A stretch of 8,129 bases of DNA from Gallionellaceae bacterium (GTDB lineage Bacteria; Pseudomonadota; Gammaproteobacteria; Burkholderiales; Gallionellaceae). The first letter of the stretch is position 1. Every line of letters begins with the position of its first letter. The notes beneath the pieces were generated by a model. It was given only the letters and a program-made list of their open reading frames with translations, made no database searches and was not told the origin of the DNA. The stretch spans positions 1 through 8,129 of the forward strand of contig JAUSKS010000314.1 of NCBI GenBank assembly GCA_030646595.1, given 5' to 3'. The position numbers and the translations under genes were made by a program. Of the stretch, positions 1-6,753 are shown piece after piece.

Positions 1-107
1 CTGCTTCACAGTAATGGATTGTGGTTTCGGCCACCGCTACGCGGTTTAACTTGCTGCGCAAGTTAGCCTACACCGCAACCTGGTATTGCTGTTTCACAGT
101 AATACCA
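1..107. repeat. Cluster of short palindromes with a 15-bp direct repeat, downstream of and overlapping the proB 3' end
   Basis: The 15-mer CTGYTTCACAGTAAT occurs at 1-15 and 89-103 with one C/T difference. Between and over these copies lie three tight stem-loops, each with a 3-nt loop: ACCGC/GCGGT at 33-45, TAACTTGC/GCAAGTTA at 47-65, and TGGTATTGCTGT/ACAGTAATACCA at 81-107 (12 bp with one G-T position). A weaker GTGG/CCAC pair sits at 21-34. The copy at 1-15 may be the right half of another hairpin cut by the window edge. No coding potential is apparent in 1-93. The last hairpin covers the proB stop codon and could act as a 3'-end stabiliser or weak terminator, but no T-tract follows it on the minus strand. 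The hairpins are directly visible; calling them a repeat family is inference. Confidence 0.6.
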
Positions 108-1212
108 AGTTGTCTCTATGTATCAGTTCGGGTTCATCTACGTAGCCTAAAATGGCTTCGATCTCATGACTGGCGTGACGCGCAATACGTGTGGCCTCGG
201 CGGCGCTGTAGTTGATCAAGCCGTGCGCAATGTCATGGCGGTTTTCATCGAGGATGGCTACCACCGCCCCGCGCTTGAAATCGCCGATGACTTCGGTTAC
301 GCCTATCGGCAGCAGGCTCTTGCCGTCAGCGCATAAGGCACGCACTGCGCCTTTATCCAGTACCACTTTGCCGCTGACTTGCAGATGATCTGCCAGCCAT
401 TGTTTGCGTGCGTCCAAAGATAGCGCCGAAGCAGTGAGCAGGGTACCGATGCTTACTCCTTGCATCAAGCGCGGTAATACCTCGGCTTCATGTCCTGATG
501 CAATCACAGTATGCGCGCCGCTACGCGCTGCTCGTTTTGCGGCCAGTATCTTGGTCAGCATGCCGCCGCGCCCGATATGACTGCCTGCGCCGCCAGCCAT
601 GGCCTCTAGTTTTTCATCGCCTGCCTGCCCCACAGTGACCAACGTGGCCTGGCTATCGGTGCGTGGGTCAGTGGTATACAGGCCGGGCTGGTCAGTGAGG
701 ATGATAAGCGCATCAGCTTCAATCAGATTGGCGACCAGCGCACCCAGGGTGTCGTTGTCACCAAATTTTATTTCGTCGGTGACCACCGTATCATTTTCGT
801 TAATGACCGGAATCACGCCCAGCGATAACAAAGTACGCAAAGTGGAACGTGCATTCAGATAACGCTCGCGGTCAGCCAGATCAGCATGAGTCAGCAACAC
901 TTGCGCGGCATGCAGGCCGTGTTTGCGGAAACAGCTTTCATAAACTTGCACCAGACCCATCTGGCCGACGGCAGCGGCGGCTTGCAATTCATGCACGGCA
1001 TTGGGACGCTGCTTCCAGCCCAGCCGCTGCATGCCTTCCGCAATCGCACCGGAGGAAACCAGCACCACTTCATAACCGCTTTTCCGTAACGCGGCAATTT
1101 GCTGCGCCCAGTTGCCGATGGCGTGCGTGTCCAGCCCTGCACCCTGGTTGGTCACCAGGCTGCTGCCGACTTTAACGACGATGCGTTTGCAATTTGTCAG
1201 GACAGTGGTCAT
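94..1212 (-). CDS. proB: Glutamate 5-kinase (gamma-glutamyl kinase)
   Basis: This cytoplasmic enzyme phosphorylates L-glutamate with ATP to gamma-glutamyl phosphate, the committed step of proline synthesis. The 372-aa protein has the full two-domain architecture. The amino-acid kinase domain (about residues 8-260) shows KVGSSLV near residue 14, [10 protein letters not shown] at 51-60, VINENDTV at 137-144, FGDNDTLGA at 150-158 and GRGGMLTK at 214-221. A C-terminal PUA domain (about 275-372) ends in the family-typical tail [13 protein letters not shown]. The length matches the usual 370-375 aa. The ATG lies 6 nt after the obgE stop with no recognisable Shine-Dalgarno sequence, so it may be translationally coupled to obgE. 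The stop codon lies inside a 27-nt hairpin. ProB is usually feedback-inhibited by proline; nothing here suggests loss of that control. No proA is visible in the window. Confidence 0.97.
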   Translation of the reverse strand: MTTVLTNCKRIVVKVGSSLVTNQGAGLDTHAIGNWAQQIAALRKSGYEVVLVSSGAIAEGMQRLGWKQRPNAVHELQAAAAVGQMGLVQVYESCFRKHGLHAAQVLLTHADLADRERYLNARSTLRTLLSLGVIPVINENDTVVTDEIKFGDNDTLGALVANLIEADALIILTDQPGLYTTDPRTDSQATLVTVGQAGDEKLEAMAGGAGSHIGRGGMLTKILAAKRAARSGAHTVIASGHEAEVLPRLMQGVSIGTLLTASALSLDARKQWLADHLQVSGKVVLDKGAVRALCADGKSLLPIGVTEVIGDFKRGAVVAILDENRHDIAHGLINYSAAEATRIARHASHEIEAILGYVDEPELIHRDNLVLL

Positions 1213-1218
1213 GAGAAT

Positions 1219-2326
<1,108 letters not shown>

Positions 2327-2346
2327 ATTGTACTGGCTTGGAAGGC

Positions 2347-2604
2347 TTACGCGGCAACTACGCTGACTGTTTTACGTTTTTGCGGGCCTTTAATGGCAAA
2401 CAAAACCTTGCCGGTAATGGTCGCAAACAAGGTATGGTCTTTGCCCATGCCGACGTTATCGCCCGCATGAAACTGCGTTCCGCGCTGACGCACAATGATA
2501 CTGCCTGCATTAATCATTTCGCCACCATAGCTTTTTACGCCCAGGCGTTTTGAGTGCGAATCGCGCCCGTTACTGGTACTGCCGCCACCTTTTTTCGATG
2601 CCAT
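2347..2604 (-). CDS. rpmA: 50S ribosomal protein L27
   Basis: This large-subunit protein has an N-terminus that reaches the peptidyl-transferase centre and contacts tRNA. The 85-aa sequence is the full usual length, begins [16 protein letters not shown] and carries the core motif GVKSYGGE followed by [15 protein letters not shown]. It starts directly with MA and lacks the cleavable N-terminal extension seen in Firmicutes L27, as expected for a proteobacterium. The AAAGGAG ribosome-binding site 7 nt before the ATG is strong. It lies 17 nt downstream of rplU in the same operon and is followed by an intrinsic terminator. Confidence 0.97.
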   Translation of the reverse strand: MASKKGGGSTSNGRDSHSKRLGVKSYGGEMINAGSIIVRQRGTQFHAGDNVGMGKDHTLFATITGKVLFAIKGPQKRKTVSVVAA

Positions 2605-2621
2605 GTTGTTGCTCCTTTAGC

Positions 2622-2933
2622 TTATGCCGAGATGCCGTCGATACGGATTTCGGTATAGTTCTGACGATGACCTTGATGTTTCTGGTAATGCTTGCGGCGG
2701 CGCATCTTGAAGATGGTGACCTTTTTGCCGCGACCATTGGATACGATAGTGGCATTGACTGTTGCGCCAGTCAGCAAGGGTTTACCGACGGATACTGCCT
2801 CGCCATTACCCACCATCAATACCTTGTCCAGCACAATCGCGCTGCCGACATCACCGGCAACGGTTTCAATTTTCAGGGTTTCCCCGGCGGTAACGCGATA
2901 TTGCTTGCCACCAGTCTTGATTACTGCATACAT
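2622..2933 (-). CDS. rplU: 50S ribosomal protein L21
   Basis: This large-subunit protein binds 23S rRNA. The 103-aa length is typical. Family features are the N-terminal [14 protein letters not shown], the middle segment VLDKVLMVG (about 34-42) and the basic signature [16 protein letters not shown] (about 76-91). A GAGG Shine-Dalgarno sequence stands 7 nt before the ATG. It is the first gene of rplU-rpmA, transcribed from the promoter at 2972-2999, which gives a leader of about 32 nt. Confidence 0.97.
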   Translation of the reverse strand: MYAVIKTGGKQYRVTAGETLKIETVAGDVGSAIVLDKVLMVGNGEAVSVGKPLLTGATVNATIVSNGRGKKVTIFKMRRRKHYQKHQGHRQNYTEIRIDGISA

Positions 2934-2971
2934 AACAGCCTCACTTCAATGCGGTTTTTACAGAGCCGCGC

Positions 2972-2999
2972 ATTATACCTAATTATCTACAACCGTCAA
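2972..2999 (-). promoter_or_regulatory. Sigma-70 promoter of rplU-rpmA
   Basis: On the minus strand a -35 element TTGACG (2999-2994) and a perfect -10 TATAAT (2977-2972) are separated by 16 bp. The predicted transcription start is near 2965, about 32 nt before the rplU ATG. A-tracts just upstream (3005-3009 and 3018-3022) fall near -40 to -44 and -53 to -57, where an UP element would sit. Confidence 0.85.
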
Positions 3000-3000
3000 A

Positions 3001-3024
3001 ACCATTTTTAGACACCATTTTTAG
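3001..3024. repeat. 13-bp tandem direct repeat upstream of the rplU promoter
   Basis: The 11-mer ACCATTTTTAG occurs at 3001-3011 and again at 3014-3024, so the units are offset by 13 bp. The repeat contains the stop codon of the MFS-like fragment (3008-3010) and supplies A-tracts on the minus strand at UP-element positions of the rplU promoter. Confidence 0.7.
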
Positions 3025-3127
3025 TTAACTTAATGGCGGGATGCGTTTCCTTGCCAAATATTCCAAGCAACAGGCCGGGCAGGAACATGGTGACTGCCAC
3101 GAACCAGAACGCTGCTTCCATTGATCC
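3008..3127 (-). pseudogene. C-terminal fragment of an MFS transporter (remnant, or 37-aa small membrane protein)
   Basis: Read on the minus strand, this stretch encodes GSMEAAFWFVAVTMF, then LPGLLLGIFGKETHP, then a short tail ending in TAA. It aligns without gaps to residues 375-404 of the intact MFS transporter at 6750-7997, with 20 of 30 residues identical. At DNA level 67 of 90 positions match (3038-3127 against 6786-6875), by hand count. Similarity stops abruptly upstream, and the rest of the transporter is missing, so it is most simply a truncated copy. An ATG at 3121-3119 is preceded by AGAGGA, so a 37-aa peptide with one hydrophobic segment could still be made. It lies just downstream of the cupin gene and ends 9 bp from the rplU -35 box. 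Confidence 0.8.
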
Positions 3128-3153
3128 TCTGCACTGTGTCCGTTGGGGATGTG

Positions 3154-3624
3154 TTATTTCTTTCTTGGATCGTCTGCCGGGTTAACGTAGTTAATTCCCC
3201 AAGGGCCCAGACCGTGGACTTGGATGATAGTTTCTTCGCTAGTCCAGGCAAAGTGATGGGTCTTCGGCTGCATGATGGCCACACTACCCGCTGTGAGTGC
3301 TTTTGTCCCGGATCGCTCCAGCTTGTCTCCCGACCCCATGTTAAAAGTCCCGGAGATGACTGTGACATGCTCAATGGCCGGATGCCAGTGAGCTGGAACT
3401 TGATAGTTCGCGGGAAGTTTCAGGCGGAAGGTAAACGCACCTGCTTCGTTAAGTGGCCCTTCGATTACAGCAAGCTTTGCTCCTGCCGGTAATGAAGGCA
3501 CATCCGCCCATTTGAGTTCATCTGGCGTGACCATTATATGGGCAGCCGATTGCGCCCATGCAGCGGGGGCATCCAGGCAGGCAATAATCAACATTGTGGA
3601 TAGTGCAGCAAGCGTTTTTTTCAT
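3154..3624 (-). CDS. Exported single-domain cupin protein
   Basis: This is a probable periplasmic cupin of unknown substrate. The 156-aa protein begins with a Sec-type signal peptide: basic MKK, a hydrophobic core TLAALSTMLIIAC, and a likely cleavage site AWA/QS after residue 24. The mature part is one beta-barrel. Cupin motif 1 is PAHWHPAIEHVTVISG with candidate metal ligands His79, His81 and Glu85. Motif 2 contains PKTHHF with a candidate ligand at His123 or His124. The conserved-looking tail GPWGINYVNPADDPR resembles small cupins usually annotated only as 'cupin domain-containing'. A strong GGAGGAG ribosome-binding site precedes the ATG. It lies 80 nt downstream of the ArsM-like methyltransferase on the same strand, so co-transcription is likely. 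The fold is well supported; the reaction is unknown (isomerase, dioxygenase or binding protein are all possible). Confidence 0.88.
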   Translation of the reverse strand: MKKTLAALSTMLIIACLDAPAAWAQSAAHIMVTPDELKWADVPSLPAGAKLAVIEGPLNEAGAFTFRLKLPANYQVPAHWHPAIEHVTVISGTFNMGSGDKLERSGTKALTAGSVAIMQPKTHHFAWTSEETIIQVHGLGPWGINYVNPADDPRKK

Positions 3625-3672
3625 TGTGATCTCCTCCGTACTGTTTGTTGAAGCCCGTAAAAATGTAATGCG

Positions 3673-3696
3673 CGAACGTCGGCTCTGTCACGTTCG
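3673..3696 (-). other. Short inverted repeat between methyltransferase and cupin genes
   Basis: A perfect 7-bp inverted repeat CGAACGT / ACGTTCG with a 10-nt spacer lies in the 80-nt gap. No T-tract follows, so it is not a convincing terminator. It may be an mRNA processing or stability hairpin, or chance. Confidence 0.3.
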
Positions 3697-3704
3697 GTGC
3701 AACT

Positions 3705-4493
3705 TCAATTCTTCACTGCAACAAGCGAAATGCTCTTCACACCATATTTGCGCGCTGCACCCTGAGCGTTCTTGGAAATGAACAGGTACTGCGGGTTATC
3801 CTGTACAGTCGTCACGCGCAATCCTGCTGCCTCGATCGCCGAGATGTAATCCTCAACCTGCATTGCGCCGCCAATGCAAGCGGCCCACAGCGTGGCATCA
3901 CAGGTGATGCCTTCCGGTAACTGCGTTTCGGTGACGATGTCGGCGAGGGCTAAGCGTCCGCCTGGTTTGAGCAGGCGCGCCGCTTCGCGGAAGACTGCGT
4001 TTTTATCCGGCGCAAGGTTAATCACGCCGTTGCTGATAATCGCGTCGCACGACGCATCGGCTAGTCCGATCGCGTCTATGTAGCCCTTGCGGTAGCTGAT
4101 GTTGCCGAATCCCGCTGCGGTGCGCAGGCGTTCTGCTTTGGCGAGTTGCTCGGCGGTCATGTCTATACCGATTACGGTGCCCGTCTTGCCAACCTTACCA
4201 GCGGCGATGAAGCTGTCCATCCCCGACCCGCTGCCAAGATCAACTACCGTCTCGCCCGGCTTTAGGCGAGCGAGGTCAAAGTAATAGCCCACACCCGCAA
4301 ACGAATCTATGGCTGCGCCCGGAATCGCATCAAGCTCGGCGGGCGCGTAGCCAAGCCGCTCCGCGAGTACACGTCCCATTTCAAAGTGAAACTCCCCCGT
4401 GGGATCGAGTGCTACGTCACGATACATCGCCTTGACCTTCTGATCGAGCGCGGTGGTGTCAACGCGCTTTGTAAGTTCGATTGTAGTTTCCAT
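3705..4493 (-). CDS. ArsM-like class I SAM-dependent methyltransferase, arsenic cysteines not conserved
   Basis: This predicted cytoplasmic methyltransferase has 262 aa from the ATG at 4493, numbered from there. That start has an AGGA box 9 nt upstream; an in-frame TTG 45 nt further out lacks support. The order of motifs matches arsenite methyltransferases: ERLGY near 45, SAM motif [12 protein letters not shown] at 83-93, motif II VIGIDMT around 108-113, [12 protein letters not shown] at 153-164 and [14 protein letters not shown] at 173-186. Canonical ArsM uses three cysteines for As(III). Here the GCGNP-type cysteine is replaced (GVGYY, Val68), and the ISN-C-VINL cysteine is Gly156. Only the third, in WAACIGGA (Cys206), remains. 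Other cysteines are at 149 and 198. Methyl transfer is well supported; arsenic as substrate is doubtful. It probably forms a unit with the cupin gene downstream. The inverted repeat at 4550-4665 lies just upstream. Confidence 0.85.
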   Translation of the reverse strand: METTIELTKRVDTTALDQKVKAMYRDVALDPTGEFHFEMGRVLAERLGYAPAELDAIPGAAIDSFAGVGYYFDLARLKPGETVVDLGSGSGMDSFIAAGKVGKTGTVIGIDMTAEQLAKAERLRTAAGFGNISYRKGYIDAIGLADASCDAIISNGVINLAPDKNAVFREAARLLKPGGRLALADIVTETQLPEGITCDATLWAACIGGAMQVEDYISAIEAAGLRVTTVQDNPQYLFISKNAQGAARKYGVKSISLVAVKN

Positions 4494-4549
4494 TTGCGTT
4501 GTTCCTATGTGTGTGAGAGTCAGAAGATATGGTGACAAAAATAAGGGCT

Positions 4550-4665
4550 CATCACCTGTTCCTTCCCCTTGCAGGGGGAAGGCTAGGATGGGATGGGGGT
4601 AGAACAGTGTAAATTCGACGTTTCTACCCCCTCCCTAACCCTCCCCCTGCAAGGGGGAGGGGATG
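4550..4665. repeat. 116-bp nested inverted repeat (REP/MITE-like element)
   Basis: The left arm (4550-4604) and right arm (4621-4665) are imperfect reverse complements, starting CATC and ending GATG, around a loop at about 4605-4620. Each arm is itself a small palindrome: CTTCCCCTTGCAGGGGGAAG on the left and CTCCCCCTGCAAGGGGGAG on the right. The arms share TAGG and GGGGGTAGAA. This C/G-run architecture resembles intergenic repeats seen in many copies in proteobacterial genomes. It contains no ORF. It sits between two same-strand methyltransferase genes and would form a strong structure in RNA on either strand. The remaining gap (4494-4549 and 4666-4758) shows no gene. Confidence 0.8.
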
Positions 4666-4748
4666 ATCGTGTACACTCGCCAATGAATAATTCGGGCTTG
4701 TCTGCCGCCTCATTTACTGACTTATGTGTAGTGAGTGGCCTATTTTAT

Positions 4749-4769
4749 TGGTCAGCAGTTAATTGACCA
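4749..4769 (-). other. Weak hairpin over the stop codon of the second methyltransferase
   Basis: The 6-bp stem TGGTCA / TGACCA with a 9-nt loop spans the TAA stop (4761-4759) and is followed on the minus strand by ATAAAATA. It may act as a weak transcript end. The stem is short and no continuous T-run follows. Confidence 0.3.
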
Positions 4770-5574
4770 CCACCGCCACGCGCAAAAAAGTCGCCGGGAT
4801 AGACGTTGTGTCCTTGCTCGTGCTTTTGTTTTGGCTGGAAAACAACGCTTCCAATTCCCTGAGCAAATCGTCGGCACGGCCATTCTTTTCTGCTGCTTCA
4901 AAAGCATTCATGGTCGGCCCATAGAACCGCCTGAATTGTTCTAAAAGCTTGGAAGGTATGCCGGGAAGTTCAAAGTTGAAGATGTCTCTGGTGAATGAAA
5001 TATTTTCCTTGTGTATGCCCGCACCTGCGAACCGTTCGATCACGTTGCTCTCGACCCCCCAAGTCATCGGGCTGATGAAGCCTTCCGGCGGCGGTGGCGA
5101 ATAGGCAGAGCTGATTTTCAGAATTTGCGCAACCAGTGTCGGGTCATTCGGTATCCAGTTTCCCATGATGATCCGGCCTCCCGGACGAGTAACGCGCACC
5201 ATCTCCTTGGCCACATCGAACGGTTTGGGCGCAAACATCGCGCCAAAGATGCTTACCACCAAATCAAAGGTCTTGTCCTTGAGTTCGTGCAAGTTGGACG
5301 CATCGCCTTCCTGAAATTTGCAATTCGTCAGGCCTTCTTCTTGTGCGCGCTGGTTTCCGGCAGCGACCAAGTTGCTGGCGATATCCACACCGAGCACGTC
5401 CGCTCCCAGCTTTGCTTCCGGTAGTGCAGTCGTGCCGTCACCGCAGCCCAGATCCAACACCTTGAGACCCTTGGTGATGCCCAATCCTTTAACGAATGAC
5501 TCCCCGCTCTTTCTAATGCTTTGCGCAACGCGCGTGAAATCGCCTTTTTCCCAAAGTGCTTTGTTCGGATTCAT
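4759..5574 (-). CDS. Class I SAM-dependent methyltransferase, UbiE/COQ5-like fold, substrate unknown
   Basis: This predicted cytoplasmic small-molecule methyltransferase has 271 aa. It shows SAM motif I VLDLGCGDGTTA at 39-50, motif II acid in LGVDIAS at 61-67 (Asp64), an adenine-contact segment EGDASNL at 89-95, the motif IV-like FDLVVSIFGAMFAP at 103-116, and post-motif RVTRPGGRIIMGNW at 127-140. The C-terminal half (about 150-271) forms a substrate cap and includes a Pro-rich PPPPEGF at 160-166. The start has AAGGGG 5 nt before the ATG. It is divergent from the AraC-family gene, sharing a 195-nt control region, so it is the best candidate target of that regulator. It is not closely similar to the neighbouring ArsM-like enzyme beyond the shared fold. 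Substrate not identifiable from sequence. Confidence 0.87.
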   Translation of the reverse strand: MNPNKALWEKGDFTRVAQSIRKSGESFVKGLGITKGLKVLDLGCGDGTTALPEAKLGADVLGVDIASNLVAAGNQRAQEEGLTNCKFQEGDASNLHELKDKTFDLVVSIFGAMFAPKPFDVAKEMVRVTRPGGRIIMGNWIPNDPTLVAQILKISSAYSPPPPEGFISPMTWGVESNVIERFAGAGIHKENISFTRDIFNFELPGIPSKLLEQFRRFYGPTMNAFEAAEKNGRADDLLRELEALFSSQNKSTSKDTTSIPATFLRVAVVVN

Positions 5575-5769
5575 GATTACCCCTTAAAAATTAATCGCGT
5601 AAATTCTGCTACACACCGTAGTAGTTTGTGCGATCTATGCAGTAGGTATAGTAGCAATCTTGCCCCCACGACACAGTGACATTTCAACCGGAAAACGTGA
5701 CCGAGCTACCGGATAGCTTCTATTGTAAAATCAGCAACAAACCACCTGAAACCCTAGGAGACCGAATCC
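5575..5769. promoter_or_regulatory. Divergent intergenic control region with candidate operators
   Basis: This 195-nt gap separates the divergent methyltransferase and AraC-type genes and must hold both start regions. Inverted repeats include TGCTAC (5607-5612) with GTAGCA (5651-5656), CTAC/GTAG at 5609-5621, and a perfect AGCTA/TAGCT with 5-nt spacer at 5704-5718. The triplet core GTAG recurs four times between 5618 and 5654. A weak plus-strand promoter (TTTGTG at 5625, 16 bp, TATAGT at 5647) is possible. AraC proteins often bind direct or inverted half-sites in such gaps; binding here is inferred. Confidence 0.45.
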
Positions 5770-6753
5770 GTGGATGCATTATCAGAACTGCTACACGCCA
5801 TCCGCCTGAGTGGCACTGCGTACATTGACGCTGACCTAACACCGTCCTGGGCTGTTGAAACACCTGCCCCAGCCGATGTGGCAGAGCGGATTGCGCCCGG
5901 CGGCGGTCGTATCATCCCTTATCATATGATCGTTGAAGGAAGTTGCGTTGTGCAGGTCGCCGGACTGGAGCCGATTACGCTGAACGCGGGTGAAGTCGTG
6001 GTGATGCCGCATGGCGATGTGCAGATGCTCTCCAGCAAGATCGGATTGCCGCATCACCGAATGACTACCGATGAAATCGTGCAGATGATCCACCGTAATG
6101 CCGTAACGAAAATGAAGTATGGCGGTAATGACAGCGATGGTGTCCCGACCAGGTTGGTGTGCGGATTTTTTGCCTGCGACAAATCGCTGTCCGATCATCT
6201 CATCCAGCCCCTGCCGCGTATGTTCAAATTTCGCGTCCACAACAATAGCGCTGCCGCGTATCTACCGCACGCGATCACTCAATCTGGAAACACCCCTGAC
6301 AACATCACCAATCCCGGCTCGCAAGCGGTGCTATGCAAACTCTCCGAACTGCTCTTCGTGGATGCAGTGCGCTCCTACGCTGATGCGCTCACCGACCAGG
6401 GTGCCAGCTTGCTGGCTGGCCTCAAGAATCGTTATGTCAGCCACGCACTCGCGCTGATGCACCACCAGCCCGACCATGACTGGACGTTGGACACACTCGC
6501 GCACAAAATCGGCACATCGCGCACCACGCTTGCGGATCACTTTGTACAGCATATAGGTAAAGCGCCGATGCAGTATTTATCAGAATGGCGGCTGCGCCTG
6601 GCGGCCGATGCGCTGGCCAGCGGCGACCATGCCATCAAAAAAATCGCGTCTGATGCAGGGTTTAATTCGTCGACTGCTTTCAGCCGTGCGTTCAAGCGCG
6701 AACTGGGTGTATCACCGGGCGAGTGGCGGCGTGGCGACCGTGCGCTTACTTAG
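5770..6753 (+). CDS. AraC-family transcriptional regulator with N-terminal cupin sensor
   Basis: This is a DNA-binding regulator of 327 aa, translated from a GTG with an AGGAG box 9 nt upstream. The N-terminal part (about residues 10-200) resembles the AraC-associated cupin domain (Cupin_6 type): YHMIVEGSCVVQVAG at 51-65, ITLNAGEVVVMPHGDVQML at 69-87 and the family hallmark LVCGFFACDKSLSDHL (129-144) followed by LPRMF. The C-terminus holds the two AraC helix-turn-helix motifs: WTLDTLAHKIGTSRTTLADHF at 238-258, and IKKIASDAGFNSSTAFSRAF at 289-308, followed by ELGVSPGEWRR. It is transcribed away from the SAM methyltransferase and meets the MFS gene tail to tail with a 4-nt overlap. It probably autoregulates and controls the methyltransferase. 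The ligand is unknown. Confidence 0.93.
   Translation: MDALSELLHAIRLSGTAYIDADLTPSWAVETPAPADVAERIAPGGGRIIPYHMIVEGSCVVQVAGLEPITLNAGEVVVMPHGDVQMLSSKIGLPHHRMTTDEIVQMIHRNAVTKMKYGGNDSDGVPTRLVCGFFACDKSLSDHLIQPLPRMFKFRVHNNSAAAYLPHAITQSGNTPDNITNPGSQAVLCKLSELLFVDAVRSYADALTDQGASLLAGLKNRYVSHALALMHHQPDHDWTLDTLAHKIGTSRTTLADHFVQHIGKAPMQYLSEWRLRLAADALASGDHAIKKIASDAGFNSSTAFSRAFKRELGVSPGEWRRGDRALT

Noticed and set aside
41..68. Integron attC-like core (GTTTAAC ... GTTAGCC)
   Set aside because: The two core-like heptamers are too close, the right one does not fit GTTRRRY, and no integrase or cassette structure is present.
1..107. CRISPR array
   Set aside because: Only two copies of a 15-mer with hairpins between; no repeat-spacer periodicity and no cas genes.
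21..215. 64-codon plus-strand open frame at the left edge
   Set aside because: It covers the hairpin cluster and the antisense of the proB 3' end; no ribosome-binding site and no recognisable domain.
3030..3374. 114-codon open frame on the minus strand overlapping the cupin gene
   Set aside because: It runs out of frame through the cupin and MFS remnant; both are explained by better frames with recognisable homology.
3705..4493. Naming the gene arsM outright
   Set aside because: Two hallmark cysteines are substituted and no other arsenic genes are present, so the substrate is not supported.
3705..4538. Longer version of the ArsM-like methyltransferase starting at a TTG at 4538
   Set aside because: The ATG at 4493 has a proper AGGA box, and the 15 extra residues show no family similarity.
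4550..4665. Transposon or insertion sequence with the C/G-rich arms as terminal repeats
   Set aside because: There is no room for a transposase and no clear target-site duplication; a small non-autonomous intergenic repeat fits better.
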